Shown: positions 1 through 8,640, counted from the stretch's first letter. The stretch is 47,145 bases of DNA from Kitasatospora sp. DSM 101779 (GCF_025655475.1 NZ_JAHTIK010000001.1:203389-250533); one strand, 5' to 3'. Notes: generated from the sequence alone by a model not told the origin. Made by a program: numbers and translations.

Positions 1-186
1 CTGCGGGTGCTGGGCCGCGACCACCCACACACGCTAGCCACCCGACACGAGCTCGCCCGATGGCGAGGCCACGCGGGGGCTCCGGCAAGCGCTGCGGCCG
101 CATTCGAGGAATTACTCGTCGAACGCCCTCAGGTATTGGACCCTGACCACCCCGACACCCAGGAAGCCCGACACGACCTCACCTGA
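1..186 (+). CDS. C-terminal end of a tetratricopeptide (TPR) repeat protein, partial
   Basis: The reading frame is open from the window edge to TGA at 184-186 and gives 61 residues. It contains two helical repeats of the TPR_10/TPR_12 type: LGRDHPHTLATRHELA at the start and LDPDHPDTQEARHDL at the end. The spacing of DHPxTLxxRxxLA matches the 42-residue repeats at the C-terminus of large NB-ARC/TPR proteins that are abundant in Streptomyces. The rest of the protein lies outside the window, so its N-terminal domain cannot be named. The family is confident; the specific role is unknown. Confidence 0.8.
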   Translation: MRVLGRDHPHTLATRHELARWRGHAGAPASAAAAFEELLVERPQVLDPDHPDTQEARHDLT

Positions 187-1112
187 TGGCAGGAGGAGGA
201 GGAGGAGGAGGCAGCCCCGGACACCAGTCCTGTCCGATGGGCCAATAATCCTGTCCGACAAGGGCTTGGCGAGGAACAACGTGGTGCTTCCCACTCTGCG
301 ACTCGTTGGGGTGGTGGGACGAGCGGCAGCGTCGGCAGCGATAGGAGCGGAGACCCAGATGCCGGGGCACGGAGGCATGTGGGCCGTTAGCCCAGGCAGC
401 GGGTGTCTGCGAGGGGCGACAGTGTCCAAAGGTGTCGCCGGGCTTGAGTCACGGCGGTGCGGCCAACGCCCGGTCCGATCCCGACGGAAGCCAGGCACCA
501 GCCAGCCCGCCGGGCGGGGGTCCCAAGACCGCAGCAACCGGACCGGGCGCATCCGACGCCTTGGCGCCCCAGACGGTGGGGTTCGTGCCCGAAAGAGCAG
601 CCACAAGCAGTAGATGCGCAGATCGACGGAGGTAGAGACGCCGGCGACAGGAGCCGTTGCGGGCGGGGGCGACGGTCGCGGTGCTGGCGTCCAGGCGTGC
701 GGCGCGGTAGGTGGCAGGCCGGCCCTCGGCGGCGAGCCGGGCCAGGCCTGGGCGCGTGTGTTGCGCTGGGGCAGCGGGACGCCAAGGACGGCTTCGGCGG
801 TGCCCCGGGCAATCCGGGCCGGACGCCCACCCGGGCGCGCACGGGCGCTGCAGGCCGACGGGACAGCCGCGCACCCGCGGCCTCGTCCCGGCCCTGGCCC
901 GCCGTCACCGCCCGCGCCTCGCCACCACGGGTCAGGACGGCGGTATGCCAGGCGTCGGCCGGAACGTGGCACAGGCCACCGCCCGTACCATCCGTCCCGG
1001 CCCGGAGGGCGAGGGCCACACCACCACGCCCGTTCGGCTCACCTTGACGCGTGCGCCGACCGCCACGGTGCTCGACTGGATCAGACCGCATCCAGCTGAA
1101 ACGGACCCCACC
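187..1112. other. Long stretch without a supported gene
   Basis: Both strands have open frames but none has family motifs, a good start context or codon use like the neighbouring genes. A (GGA)n trinucleotide run lies at about 191-211, just after the TPR stop codon. The minus strand between 450 and 870 looks weakly coding in places (for example LSGTNPTVWGAKASDA), which may be the relic of a lost gene, but I cannot name it. Confidence 0.4.
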
Positions 1113-1409
1113 ATGGCGATCGCCGCAGTCTTCGAGATCCCGGGCATGACCCAGGACCAGTACGAGCAGAGCGCGGACAAGGTGACCGGCGGCCGCGGCC
1201 CCGTCACGAGCTCCGACGACTGGCCCGTACCCGGCCTCATCTCGCACACCGCCGCCCCCACACCCGACGGCTGGCTCGTCGTCGACGTCTGGGAGTCCGA
1301 GGAAGCCTTCCGCCGGTTCGGGGAGATCATCGTCCCGATCCTGCAGGAACTCGGCGTCGCGAACGCGCACCCGAAGATCTACCCGGTGCACACCGTCGTG
1401 ACCAGGTAA
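1113..1409 (+). CDS. Small ferredoxin-like (ABM/dimeric alpha-beta barrel) protein
   Basis: A 98-residue protein starting MAIAAVFEIPGMTQDQYEQ. The pattern of an opening beta strand, an amphipathic helix (MTQDQYEQSADKV), a central GWLVVDVWESEEAFRRF segment and a final strand (IYPVHTVVT) is typical of small stand-alone dimeric alpha-beta barrel proteins such as antibiotic-biosynthesis-monooxygenase-like or EthD-like proteins. The segment WESEEAFRRF is the hallmark of this fold. The ATG at 1113 was chosen because homology-like sequence begins there, although the frame is open upstream. No substrate can be inferred; many such proteins have no proven enzymatic role. It stands alone, with no operon partner visible. 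Confidence 0.7.
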   Translation: MAIAAVFEIPGMTQDQYEQSADKVTGGRGPVTSSDDWPVPGLISHTAAPTPDGWLVVDVWESEEAFRRFGEIIVPILQELGVANAHPKIYPVHTVVTR

Positions 1410-1701
1410 GGGCTGCCCGACAAGGCCGCGGGCAGGACCACCCCGATCCGGCGCCGGAACCGGGCGCCCTCCCCGGCACCGACACCGGTGCCCGAGGCCA
1501 CGCCGCCGTCAGGCGGCCGCACCGCACACGCCCGGCCCCATGGCGGTCCGGTACGCAGGAACCAGGGCCGAGGCACCGCGCCGCCGCACGGGCCGGTGCC
1601 GCGACGGGCCGCGGCGCTGACGAAGCAGACCCGCCGGGCGACAGCCGACGCGGGCGAGCGCTCGGCGGGGCGCGGATGCGGGAGGTGGAGCAGACGCCGA
1701 G

Positions 1702-2505
1702 TCAGTGTTGGCCCGGTCCCGCGACCGCCAGCGCCTCCACCACGACATCCGCGATCCGCCGCGGCTCCTCGCCGGGGAGGAAGTAGCTGGTGCCGGGGAT
1801 CGTGACCAGCTTCGCGTGCGGGCAGGCTTCCAACGTGCGCCGCTCCTCGGTGGTGAGCCCGCCGTCGCCCTTCTCCGCGTGGACGACCCAGACCGGAACG
1901 CCGGCCGCACACAGGCGCGCGGCCGGACGGGCGTGGGCGCCGAGGTGGTCGAGGTAGCCGCGGAGAATCCGGCGCACCACACGCGGATCGTTGCTTCGCA
2001 GGTCGCCGAGCATCTCGGCCCGGCGCTCGGGCGACACCCGCATGCCTTTCGAGGCCGGACCCATGAGCTTCAGCAGGGCGGCAGCGGGCAGTGGGCCGAG
2101 GACATCGCCCAGCCGGCAGACGGCCCGGAAGAACGCGGGTTCGTCCGCGGGCGACAGGCTGATGCCCAGCAACACGGTCGGACCGGTGAACGCACCGGTC
2201 GCGACCATCTCGAGCGCGACCGTGGCGCCCATGCTGAACCCCACCACAACGTCGCTGGACTGCTCGTCGGCCAGCCGGGCAGCGTGCCGGGCAGCGGTAC
2301 CGATCGCGAAGTCCTCCAGTGGTTCCGTCCCGCAGTGTCCCGGCAGGGTCGCGGCGACCAGCCGGGTCCCGGCGAGCACCGGCTCCGCCATCACCTCGGC
2401 GTACGACCGGGCGGGGTTCAGACCACCGGGGAGCAGCAGTACGGTCTGCCGGGCATCGGCCGGCCCCGAGACGAGCAGGTCCCACGCGACGTCCGTCGGA
2501 TCCAT
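1702..2505 (-). CDS. Alpha/beta hydrolase with a His-to-Tyr change at the catalytic position
   Basis: A 267-residue single-domain alpha/beta hydrolase. The nucleophile elbow GFSMGA places the catalytic serine at residue 91, and the oxyanion region is LLLPGGLNPARSY near residue 24. D214 in HAEKGDGGL is the likely acid. The usual catalytic histidine sits in a GTSHFLPGE-like motif, but here it reads GTSYFLPGE (Y241, codon TAC), a single C-to-T change that should weaken or abolish hydrolysis. The ATG at 2505 is preferred over the one 18 nt upstream because GGAGAGG lies 6-8 nt before it. No operon partners are visible. The fold is certain; activity is doubtful. Confidence 0.85.
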   Translation of the reverse strand: MDPTDVAWDLLVSGPADARQTVLLLPGGLNPARSYAEVMAEPVLAGTRLVAATLPGHCGTEPLEDFAIGTAARHAARLADEQSSDVVVGFSMGATVALEMVATGAFTGPTVLLGISLSPADEPAFFRAVCRLGDVLGPLPAAALLKLMGPASKGMRVSPERRAEMLGDLRSNDPRVVRRILRGYLDHLGAHARPAARLCAAGVPVWVVHAEKGDGGLTTEERRTLEACPHAKLVTIPGTSYFLPGEEPRRIADVVVEALAVAGPGQH

Positions 2506-3017
2506 CGGGTGTCCTCTCCGCACGCGTCCTGCACGCCGGGCCGGCGCCCCCCCGGTGCCCGAAGCGGGCGGCGCCGCGGGAGGGATTTCGTGCCGTCCCC
2601 CCTCTCATCGTGACGTCGGCGCACCGGCCGGGCCACCCGGTCAGGCCGGGCCCGGAGCGGGTTCCAGGAGCTCCGGGCCGTCGCTGCGGCGTTGTCGGCG
2701 GCGAGAGCGCGGTGGCGGTGTCACCCCGGCCGCGATCGTGTCCGCTGGCCTACCAGAATCGGAGTCCCTCGCAGCACCGAGCCGATGCGACGCGAGCAGG
2801 CGTACGGGCCTGCACGGCCGACGCGGCGGTGTGACGACCAGGGCCTCGTTCGGGCAGTCGGCCACGGGCTGGTGCAGAGCATCGGACTCGCGCCGGTTCA
2901 CCGACGGGCCCCGCGTGAGGTGCAGCCGGAGCGGTCTCCCGCGGGGGCTTCAGCGGACGAGCGGTCGCCGGAAACGGCCACCCGGTGCTCGGGCGTTGGC
3001 CAGTGCGATCCCGTTGG
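2506..3017. other. Intergenic region, nothing recognised
   Basis: About 510 bases between the convergent-side end of the SDR gene and the start of the hydrolase gene. The hydrolase ribosome site (GGAGAGG) lies at its left edge. I see no other gene, RNA or repeat that I can support. Confidence 0.4.
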
Positions 3018-3785
3018 TCATCGCCGGCCCTGCCGGCTCGGGAGCATCGCGAGGGCCCGCGAGCGCTGAGCGACCAGTTCGTCGTAGGTGCCGTCGCGCT
3101 CGGCCCACCGGTGCATCAGGACGCCCTTGACGAGGATCTCGCGCGGAGTGGGCTCGGTCCCCAGCAGGTTCATCACTTCGGTGGCGAAGTCGTCCAGCGG
3201 CAGGGCGTGCGGATTCACCTTTTCCTGCCCTGCCGTGGCGACGGCCGGGGGGACGAGCTCGACGACGTCGACGCCGGTGCCGTCGAGCTGCGCGCGCAGT
3301 GCCTCGGAGTAGGCGTGCACCGCGGCCTTCGAGGCGGCGTAGCTGGGCATGGGCGGGAACGGCAGGAAGGCGATGCCGGAGGTGACGGTGATGAAGGTGC
3401 CGGCGCCCCGCTGGACCAGGTGCGGAGTGAAGGCGTCGATGACCCGGATGGTGCCGAGCAGGTTGGTGTCGATCGTCGTTGCTGCCGTCTGGAAGTGCGC
3501 CGGGTCGCGCAGGTCCTCCAGGAGCATGACGCCTGACATCGTGACCACGGTGTCCAGCTCCGGGTATCGGGCAAGCGCGGCGTCACGGAAGGATGCGACC
3601 GAGGCACTGTCGGTGACGTCGATGCCGATCGTGCCGAAGCCTTCCTCGGCGAGTTCCGAGAGTGCCTCCGGGCTGCGGCCGCCGACGGCCACGGTGCTGC
3701 CCGCCGCAGCGAACCGTCGGGCCAGCTCCCGCCCGATTCCAGAGGTACCGCCGACGATGAGAACAGTGCGGTTGGAGAGATCCAT
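3018..3785 (-). CDS. Short-chain dehydrogenase/reductase, DltE-like
   Basis: A 255-residue classical SDR. The Rossmann motif GGTSGIG is at residues 12-18, the catalytic serine is S136 (TSGIAF), and YAASK gives Y149 and K153. The segments LRDPAHF, NLLGTIRVIDAFTPHL and the tail ELVPPAVAT match the DltE-like branch (COG3967) of oxidoreductases, whose real substrates are mostly unknown. The ATG at 3785 follows AAGGGAAG at about 8 nt; the upstream in-frame codons lack SDR similarity. The gene is divergent from the MmyB-type regulator at 3975, a very common actinomycete arrangement in which the regulator controls the reductase. Confidence 0.93.
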   Translation of the reverse strand: MDLSNRTVLIVGGTSGIGRELARRFAAAGSTVAVGGRSPEALSELAEEGFGTIGIDVTDSASVASFRDAALARYPELDTVVTMSGVMLLEDLRDPAHFQTAATTIDTNLLGTIRVIDAFTPHLVQRGAGTFITVTSGIAFLPFPPMPSYAASKAAVHAYSEALRAQLDGTGVDVVELVPPAVATAGQEKVNPHALPLDDFATEVMNLLGTEPTPREILVKGVLMHRWAERDGTYDELVAQRSRALAMLPSRQGRR

Positions 3786-3974
3786 GAGATCTTCCCTTCG
3801 GTCCGGGGCGCCGCCGGCGTTCTGGCCGGCGGCGCAGACAGTGATGCTCTCTGCCTCGTTCGAAACAGCGCCATCGCAGTCTTGACGGCTTCCGGCGGGT
3901 GTGGAACGGCCCCCGTCTTCCCTGGTCCTGCCAGGGCCCCCTCTGAGACACGCGCACCGCACTACGGTGTCGGT
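3786..3974. promoter_or_regulatory. Shared control region of SDR and MmyB-type regulator
   Basis: This 189-base gap lies between two divergent genes and must hold both promoters. It contains an inverted repeat CCCTGG-tcctg-CCAGGG at 3920-3936, 39 nt before the regulator ATG, which is a candidate operator. No confident -10/-35 pair could be assigned by eye. Confidence 0.4.
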
Positions 3975-4850
3975 ATGAAGGACGAGGAATCCGGCAACCG
4001 GCTCGGCAGCTACCTACGTGCCCGGCGTGAGCTGGTCTCTCCGGCGCAGGCGGGACTCCCGCCCGGCGGGAACCGGCGCGTGCCGGGCCTGCGCCGCGAG
4101 GAAGTGGCCCTGCTTGCCGGCATCAGTCCCGACTACTACTTGCGTCTGGAACGGGGCCGCGACAAGAACCCCTCGCCGCAGGTCCTCGACGCCCTCGCGC
4201 GTGTGCTGCGACTCGACGAGGTCGAGCGGACGTATCTGCTCGGCCTCTCGTCGGCACGCCCGAGAGCGCCGCGCCGCCGGCGGCCCGAGCACGTACCGGC
4301 ACGGGTGCACGAGTTGCTCGGACACCTTCAGCTTCCCGCGTTCGTTGAAGGGCGCGCGTTCGACGTCCTGGCCTCCAACCCCATGGCGATCGCCCTCTCC
4401 CCCCGCCTGCGGCCCGGCGAGAACCGGCTGCGTTCCCTCCTCCTGGACCCCGAGGAACAGGCCTTCCAGCAGGACTGGGCGAGCGCCACAGCCGACTTCG
4501 TGGCCGCCCTGCGCACCACCGTCGGGGACGACACCGACAACCCCCGGTTCGTCGAGCTCGTCGGCGAACTCGCCCTGTCCAGTCAGCGGTTCCGCACCCT
4601 CTGGGCCCGCCACGACGTCCGTCCTCTGGACGGAGGCACGACCACGGTGAACCACCCCGTCGTCGGCGAACTCCGTCTCCACCGCGACAAGCTCGCCATC
4701 GACGACGTCATCCTCGTCATCTACTACCCCGACAGAGGCAGCGACAGCGACGAGAAACTGCGCCTGCTCGCCGCACTCGCACACAGCGAGCCCGCCGACA
4801 CAGCGCACGGCAGACCGGCGGACAACCGCCCGCTTCCTGAAACACCCTGA
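3975..4850 (+). CDS. MmyB-type helix-turn-helix transcriptional regulator
   Basis: A 291-residue regulator. Residues 10-80 form an XRE-type HTH: LGSYLRARRELVSP, then the signature VPGLRREEVALLAGISPDYY and LERGRDKNPSPQVLDALARVL. Residues 100-270 match the MmyB-like ligand-binding domain (WARHDVRP, HPVVGELRL). These proteins normally repress or activate a divergent SDR gene, as here, and bind a small lipid-like ligand in structural studies of the family. The ATG at 3975 is the only start that keeps the normal family N-terminus. The ligand is not predictable from sequence. Confidence 0.93.
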   Translation: MKDEESGNRLGSYLRARRELVSPAQAGLPPGGNRRVPGLRREEVALLAGISPDYYLRLERGRDKNPSPQVLDALARVLRLDEVERTYLLGLSSARPRAPRRRRPEHVPARVHELLGHLQLPAFVEGRAFDVLASNPMAIALSPRLRPGENRLRSLLLDPEEQAFQQDWASATADFVAALRTTVGDDTDNPRFVELVGELALSSQRFRTLWARHDVRPLDGGTTTVNHPVVGELRLHRDKLAIDDVILVIYYPDRGSDSDEKLRLLAALAHSEPADTAHGRPADNRPLPETP

Positions 4851-4924
4851 CGAACACCCACCGTCCCGCGTCCATGGCGTGTCTCTTTGATGCGCTGAGC
4901 TGTTGATCGGATGCGTCTGTCCGG

Positions 4925-5632
4925 TTGGTGATCAGTGAGGCGACGGGGGACCGGATCGAGCCGATGATGCCGGCCGATCCGGTCCGTGGGCGGCGGAGGG
5001 CCGACCGTCGGCGCACGCTCGGAGAGATTGCGTGGAAGTACCGCACGCGCTCGCCCCTGCGGGACCTGCCGGAGGGGCCGGACCCGTTCCAGACCGCCCC
5101 CAAGCGGCTGTTGCGGCGCGTGGGCGACGGCACCGGCAGCGGATCTTCGTCGCCGTCCCGGCTGCACCGGATGCAGCCGACGACATCGGCTGGACCGCGT
5201 CGGTGGACTCGACCGTGTGCCGGGCCCACCAGCACACCGCCGGCGCCCGCAGAAGGTGATAGGAGCCGCGGCGAGCCGGACGGCCACACCACCGGTCGCT
5301 CGCGCGGAGGCCTGAGCACCGAGGTCCACCTGCCGAGCGGCGCCCGGGCACGCCCGCGGGCTCTCGTCCTGACCGCCGGACAGGCCTGCGACGCACCGGC
5401 GTTCACGACCGTCATGTCCGCGATCCGCGTTCCCCGCCCCGGCCCGGGACGACCACGCACCCGGCCCGACAGGGTGATCGCGGACCGCGCCTGCTCAGCT
5501 CGTACGATCCGCTCCACCTGCGGGAACGCGACATCCGCGTGGTCATCCCGCAGCCGGTCCTTCGCCGGCACCGCCCAGCCGGGTGGTGGCCGTGGCCGAC
5601 CCGGTGCTCGTGGCCGCCGGCCCGCAAAGGTG
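4925..5632 (+). pseudogene. IS5-family transposase relic, frameshifted and 3'-truncated
   Basis: The first part (MVISEATGDRIEPMMPADPV, then WKYRTRSPLRDLPE) matches the N-terminus of actinomycete IS5-family transposases. The first catalytic-aspartate block (DDIGWTASVDSTVCRAHQH, near 5185-5240) is in a different frame, and the next conserved block (GRSRGGLSTEVHL, near 5295-5335, and IRVPRPGPGRPRTRPDRVIADRA) returns to the first frame. At least two frameshifts are therefore needed. The C-terminal block with the last catalytic glutamate (VVERSFCRLK type) is missing. It is a dead remnant. I could not identify terminal inverted repeats. Confidence 0.85.
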
Positions 5633-5654
5633 ATCAATGGCCGGCCGCCGCTGC

Positions 5655-6059
5655 CTACCGGCTGCGCCCGGTGCGGCCGTCGTACTCCTCGCGGGCGGTG
5701 ATGACGTCCTCGATGTGCCGCACCGACCACTCCGTGAGCGCCTTCAGCGGTTCCCGCAGCGTCCTGCCGAGCGCGGTCAACTCGTACTCCACGTGCGGCG
5801 GCACCTCCGGGTAAACCGTCCGGCTGACCAGCCCGTCGCGCTCAAGGGTGCGCAGCGTCTGGGTGAGCATCTTCTCGCTCACACCCGCCAGCGCCTGCCG
5901 GAGCTTGCTGAACCGGGAGGCCCCGTTCCGGCCGAGCTCGCCCAGCACGAGGACCGCCCACTTGCTTCCGATCTGGTCGAGCAGGTCCCGTGACGGGCAG
6001 CCCCGCTCGTACGGATCGAAGGACGGTATGGGCCCGGTCACGTTCTCGACAGCGGCCAT
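5655..6059 (-). CDS. HxlR-family transcriptional regulator
   Basis: A 134-residue winged-helix regulator. CPSRDLLDQIGSKWAVLVLGEL and RFSKLRQALAGVSEKMLTQTLRTLERDGLVSR are the diagnostic HxlR helices, and YELTALGRTLREPLKALTEW is the conserved C-terminal dimerisation helix. The conserved N-terminal cysteine (GCPSRD), which senses electrophiles or oxidants in YodB and QorR of this family, is present. I prefer ATG 6059, which has GGGGTGAG 4-8 nt upstream; a GTG at 6068 is also possible. The gene is divergent from the QorB-like reductase at 6210, matching the known QorR/QorB type of arrangement. Confidence 0.92.
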   Translation of the reverse strand: MAAVENVTGPIPSFDPYERGCPSRDLLDQIGSKWAVLVLGELGRNGASRFSKLRQALAGVSEKMLTQTLRTLERDGLVSRTVYPEVPPHVEYELTALGRTLREPLKALTEWSVRHIEDVITAREEYDGRTGRSR

Positions 6060-6088
6060 ACAGCTCACCCCAATGCTTTCGCTCAGGT

Positions 6089-6115
6089 AAGTACCCTACC
6101 AAGAAGTGGCTACTT
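6089..6115. promoter_or_regulatory. Candidate HxlR operator between the divergent pair
   Basis: An imperfect inverted repeat AAGTACCC ... GGCTACTT (AAGTA at 6089-6093, TACTT at 6111-6115) lies centrally between the HxlR gene (start 6059) and the reductase gene (start 6210). It is unusually A/T-rich for the window. HxlR regulators typically bind such dyads next to their divergent target. This is inference from position and symmetry only. Confidence 0.4.
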
Positions 6116-6209
6116 CCCAAGAGAGAGTGAGCAGCTCAAGCTGAGTTCCGTCCCGCCGCGAACGAACCGCGGCAGGCGCACGAGGCACGTGCGGAAGGGA
6201 AGGACCATC

Positions 6210-7070
6210 ATGTCGATCGTCGTCACCGGAGCCACCGGCCAGCTGGGCAGGCTCACCGTCGAAGCGCTGCTGCGGCGCGGTGTCCCGGCCGCGGACATCA
6301 TCGCGACCGGCCGGGACACCGCCGGAATCCAGGACCTGGCCGACCGGGGCGTCACGGTACGCCGCGCCGACTTCGCGGACACCGGCAGCCTGACCGGGGC
6401 CTTCGCGGGAGCGGACAGGCTGCTGCTGATCTCGGCCTCGGTCCCCGTGCACGAGCGGGTCGCCAACCACCGCCGCGCACTAGACGCCGCGGCCGCCGCG
6501 GGCGTGTCGATGGTGGCGTACACGAGCACGACGCACGCGGACACCGCCACCACCGTCATCGGCGCCACGCACGGCGAGACCGAGCAGTACCTGCGGGACC
6601 GCGAAATCCCCAGCGTGGTGCTGCGCAACGGCTGGTACCTGGAGAACTACACCGGCCAGTTGCCGCAGATCCTGCACAACGGCGCCGTCGTCGGCGCCGC
6701 GGGCGAGGGGCGGATCAGCGCCGCGTCCCGCGCCGACTACGCCGAGGCCGCCGCGGTCGTCCTCACCGGCGAGGGCCACACCGGCGCCGTGTACGAGCTC
6801 GGAGGCGACGAATCCTTCACGCTGACCGAGCTCGCCGCCGCGATCTCCGCTGCGGCCGGGAAGCAGGTTGCCTACGCCGACCTCCCGGTGACCGAGTTCG
6901 CCCAGGTACTGGCCGCCGCAGGCCTGCCCGCCGAGTTGGCGGAGGTACTCGCCGACGCCGACCTCGGCCTGGGCCGCGGCGAGATGTACACCGATTCCGG
7001 CGACTTGCGCCGCCTGATCGGCCGCCCGCCCGTGACTCTGGCCGAGGCACTCGCGGTCGCGCCGTTCTAG
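6210..7070 (+). CDS. NmrA-like NAD(P)H:quinone oxidoreductase, QorB/YtfG type
   Basis: A 286-residue atypical SDR. The nucleotide-binding motif GATGQLG is at residues 7-13. The pattern LLLISAS, HRRALDAAAAAGVSMVAYTST, then VLRNGWYLENY and YELGGDESFTLTELA follows QorB/YtfG and NmrA-like quinone reductases, which use NADPH. ATG 6210 follows GGAAGGGAAGGA at 7 nt, so the upstream in-frame GTG at 6189 is not used. The divergent HxlR gene suggests induction by quinones or other electrophiles. A terminator follows at 7125. Confidence 0.92.
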   Translation: MSIVVTGATGQLGRLTVEALLRRGVPAADIIATGRDTAGIQDLADRGVTVRRADFADTGSLTGAFAGADRLLLISASVPVHERVANHRRALDAAAAAGVSMVAYTSTTHADTATTVIGATHGETEQYLRDREIPSVVLRNGWYLENYTGQLPQILHNGAVVGAAGEGRISAASRADYAEAAAVVLTGEGHTGAVYELGGDESFTLTELAAAISAAAGKQVAYADLPVTEFAQVLAAAGLPAELAEVLADADLGLGRGEMYTDSGDLRRLIGRPPVTLAEALAVAPF

Positions 7071-7124
7071 CCCAGGTCGACCACACGCAAGGACCTCGCC
7101 CGTCACCCGCCCACCCGGGCGGAC

Positions 7125-7172
7125 GAGGAGGCGGACCGCGCTGCGCTCCGCCTCTTCGCGGTCTTTTATTTG
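7125..7172 (+). terminator. Intrinsic terminator downstream of the quinone reductase gene
   Basis: The stem GAGGAGGCGGA (7125-7135) can pair with TCCGCCTCTTC (7147-7157). An overlapping alternative stem, GACCGCG (7134-7140) with CGCGGTC (7157-7163), is followed directly by TCTTTTATTT. The second form has the canonical stem plus U-run layout. The two stems cannot form together. Confidence 0.65.
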
Positions 7173-7429
7173 GGTGGGGCCTCCCCCGGCCCACACCGTT
7201 TCACCTCTCGTCACCAGGCGCAGCTCCTCCATGAGATCACCGAGGCCCTGCACTCGGAACCCGGGTGCACCGATAGCTGCAGTCGCCACGGCCCCGACGA
7301 GTGACGTGAGGTCAGGGACGGGTCGAAGGGGAACGCGGGGGCCAGGAGTCACCCGCGGCATCCAGCGCACGGGCGTCGACGAGGGCAGCGGCGAGGCCCA
7401 CCCGGCCGAGGGCGACGAGCAGTTCGGCC

Positions 7430-7496
7430 GTGCCACACCGTCGCGGCATCCGGTCCGGTTGCCGCGACGGTGGAGAACTCCGAGCACCGGCGCGGC
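7430..7496 (+). repeat. 67-base repeat, copy 1 (IS3 OrfB fragment)
   Basis: This 67-base segment recurs at 8216-8282 with about five differences. In copy 2 it encodes part of an IS3 OrfB transposase (RRRGIRFGCRDGGERRAPARH); here the same frame reads RHGIRSGCRDGGELRAPAR. It is probably an isolated OrfB piece from a second, more degraded IS3 element. Sequence on either side (7170-7700) holds no intact gene that I recognise. Confidence 0.6.
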
Positions 7497-8015
7497 CTGT
7501 TGGTTCATCACCTTCATTCTCCGGCGGTCCGTCGGTGGCCGAGGGTCACCGGGGCGGGAACCGCCCGACCTGTTCGTGAGCACGATTCGCCGCAGACTCA
7601 GGAGTCCAACCACCGTTGAAGAGTCGTCTCGACCTGGGGTGACGACCGGCTTGGTGTCTCCTCCGCCCGCCCTGGTCCGCCAACGCCACACGTCCGCGTC
7701 CGTACGTGGAGAGCGCTCGCGCAAGATCCCCGAACGATGCAAGTCTGCACAATACGAGGAGCTTCGAGAGCGGCTGTCCCGAGAAGCGCGGCGCAACGCA
7801 GAGGAATGCGGCGCGTTTCGACCGGTATCGGGAGCGCGGCACGCAACTGTCGGCACCGGTCTTCATCCCACCGCCGCAGACGAGTTGACAGCGTCGGGCG
7901 ACCGGATGAGGGTCTGAAGTGGGAACTGCCGGGCAGTTTCCAGGTTCCGGCCACGCGGTAGCGCTCCCAGCACTGCCGCCCCTGCTGTCGACCCGAACCG
8001 TCGGGCATGGAGACA
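7497..8015. other. Gene-poor region between IS3 fragments
   Basis: No supported gene on either strand. Short open frames lack family motifs and good ribosome sites. The position between two copies of an IS3-derived repeat suggests decayed mobile-element DNA. Confidence 0.4.
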
Positions 8016-8063
8016 GCTTTCGCCGTCAACCCCGGCGCATAGCCGGTCGCCCCACTGTGCCGG

Positions 8064-8640
8064 GTGCTCAGCTCGCCCCGCGCGACCTACTACGTCCGGC
8101 CGGCCGCCGGCCCTGCCGCTGGGGCCCGCGAGGGACAGGAGGAGGATCTGTTGGCCGAGATCAACGAGATCCACACCGTCTCCCGCGGCGCTCACGGACT
8201 CCGCAGAGCCGTGCCGTGCCACGCCGTCGCGGCATCCGGTTCGGCTGCCGCGACGGTGGAGAACGCCGAGCACCGGCACGGCATCAGGGCGTCGCCCGTT
8301 GATGCGAGCGATCCCGTACCTGCCCGCATGGAGGGATGGCTGTACCCCGCCACCGTGCTGGAGTCGGCCCACCCGCGAGGCCGCGCCATGCACTCCGACC
8401 ACGCCAGCGAGTGCGCATCGAACGAATTCCGAAAGGAGATGGCGACGTTGGGGATGCGACTGTCCATGAGGGCGGACCAGGTCCGCGACGACGCCGCCGT
8501 GGAAGATTCTTCGGCCCGCTCACGGCGGAGATCGGTACCCCCGCGCACGGATACCTCACTCGCCCGAGCCCCGCCCGTCCCCGGCGGGAGCTCACACCGT
8601 TGCCGGTTCGGTGCATTGAACGGCCGTGCGGAGACCTGAA
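8064..8640 (+). pseudogene. IS3-family OrfB transposase relic with internal deletions
   Basis: The relic can be followed in pieces. CRVLSSPRATYYVRPAAG and EEDLLAEINEIHTVSRGAHG (about 8062-8200) match the N-terminal part of OrfB. RRRGIRFGCRDGGERRAPARH follows in another frame. EGWLYPATVLESA (8330-8370) corresponds to the segment after the first catalytic aspartate. HSDHASECASNEFRKEMATL (8393-8452) corresponds to the HSDxGSQYTS block, followed by FFGPLTAEIGT near 8510-8540. Most of the central DDE domain is missing and at least two frameshifts are needed. It directly precedes the GH16 gene. Confidence 0.85.
8216..8282 (+). repeat. 67-base repeat, copy 2 (inside the IS3 OrfB relic)
   Basis: This is the partner of the repeat at 7430-7496, with about 93 percent identity by eye. 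Here it lies within the recognisable IS3 OrfB remnant, which identifies the repeat as transposase-derived. Confidence 0.65.

Noticed and set aside
191..211. Trinucleotide (GGA)n run as a possible regulatory or CRISPR-like repeat
   Set aside because: Simple microsatellite with no spacer structure and no gene directly downstream.
387..1391. Long minus-strand open frame of 334 codons opposite the ABM-like gene
   Set aside because: It is antisense to a gene with clear family features and has arginine/glycine-rich low-complexity sequence; it is a GC-bias shadow.
6480..7856. Minus-strand open frame of 458 codons opposite the quinone reductase
   Set aside because: It runs antisense through a well-supported gene and its terminator; no family motif.
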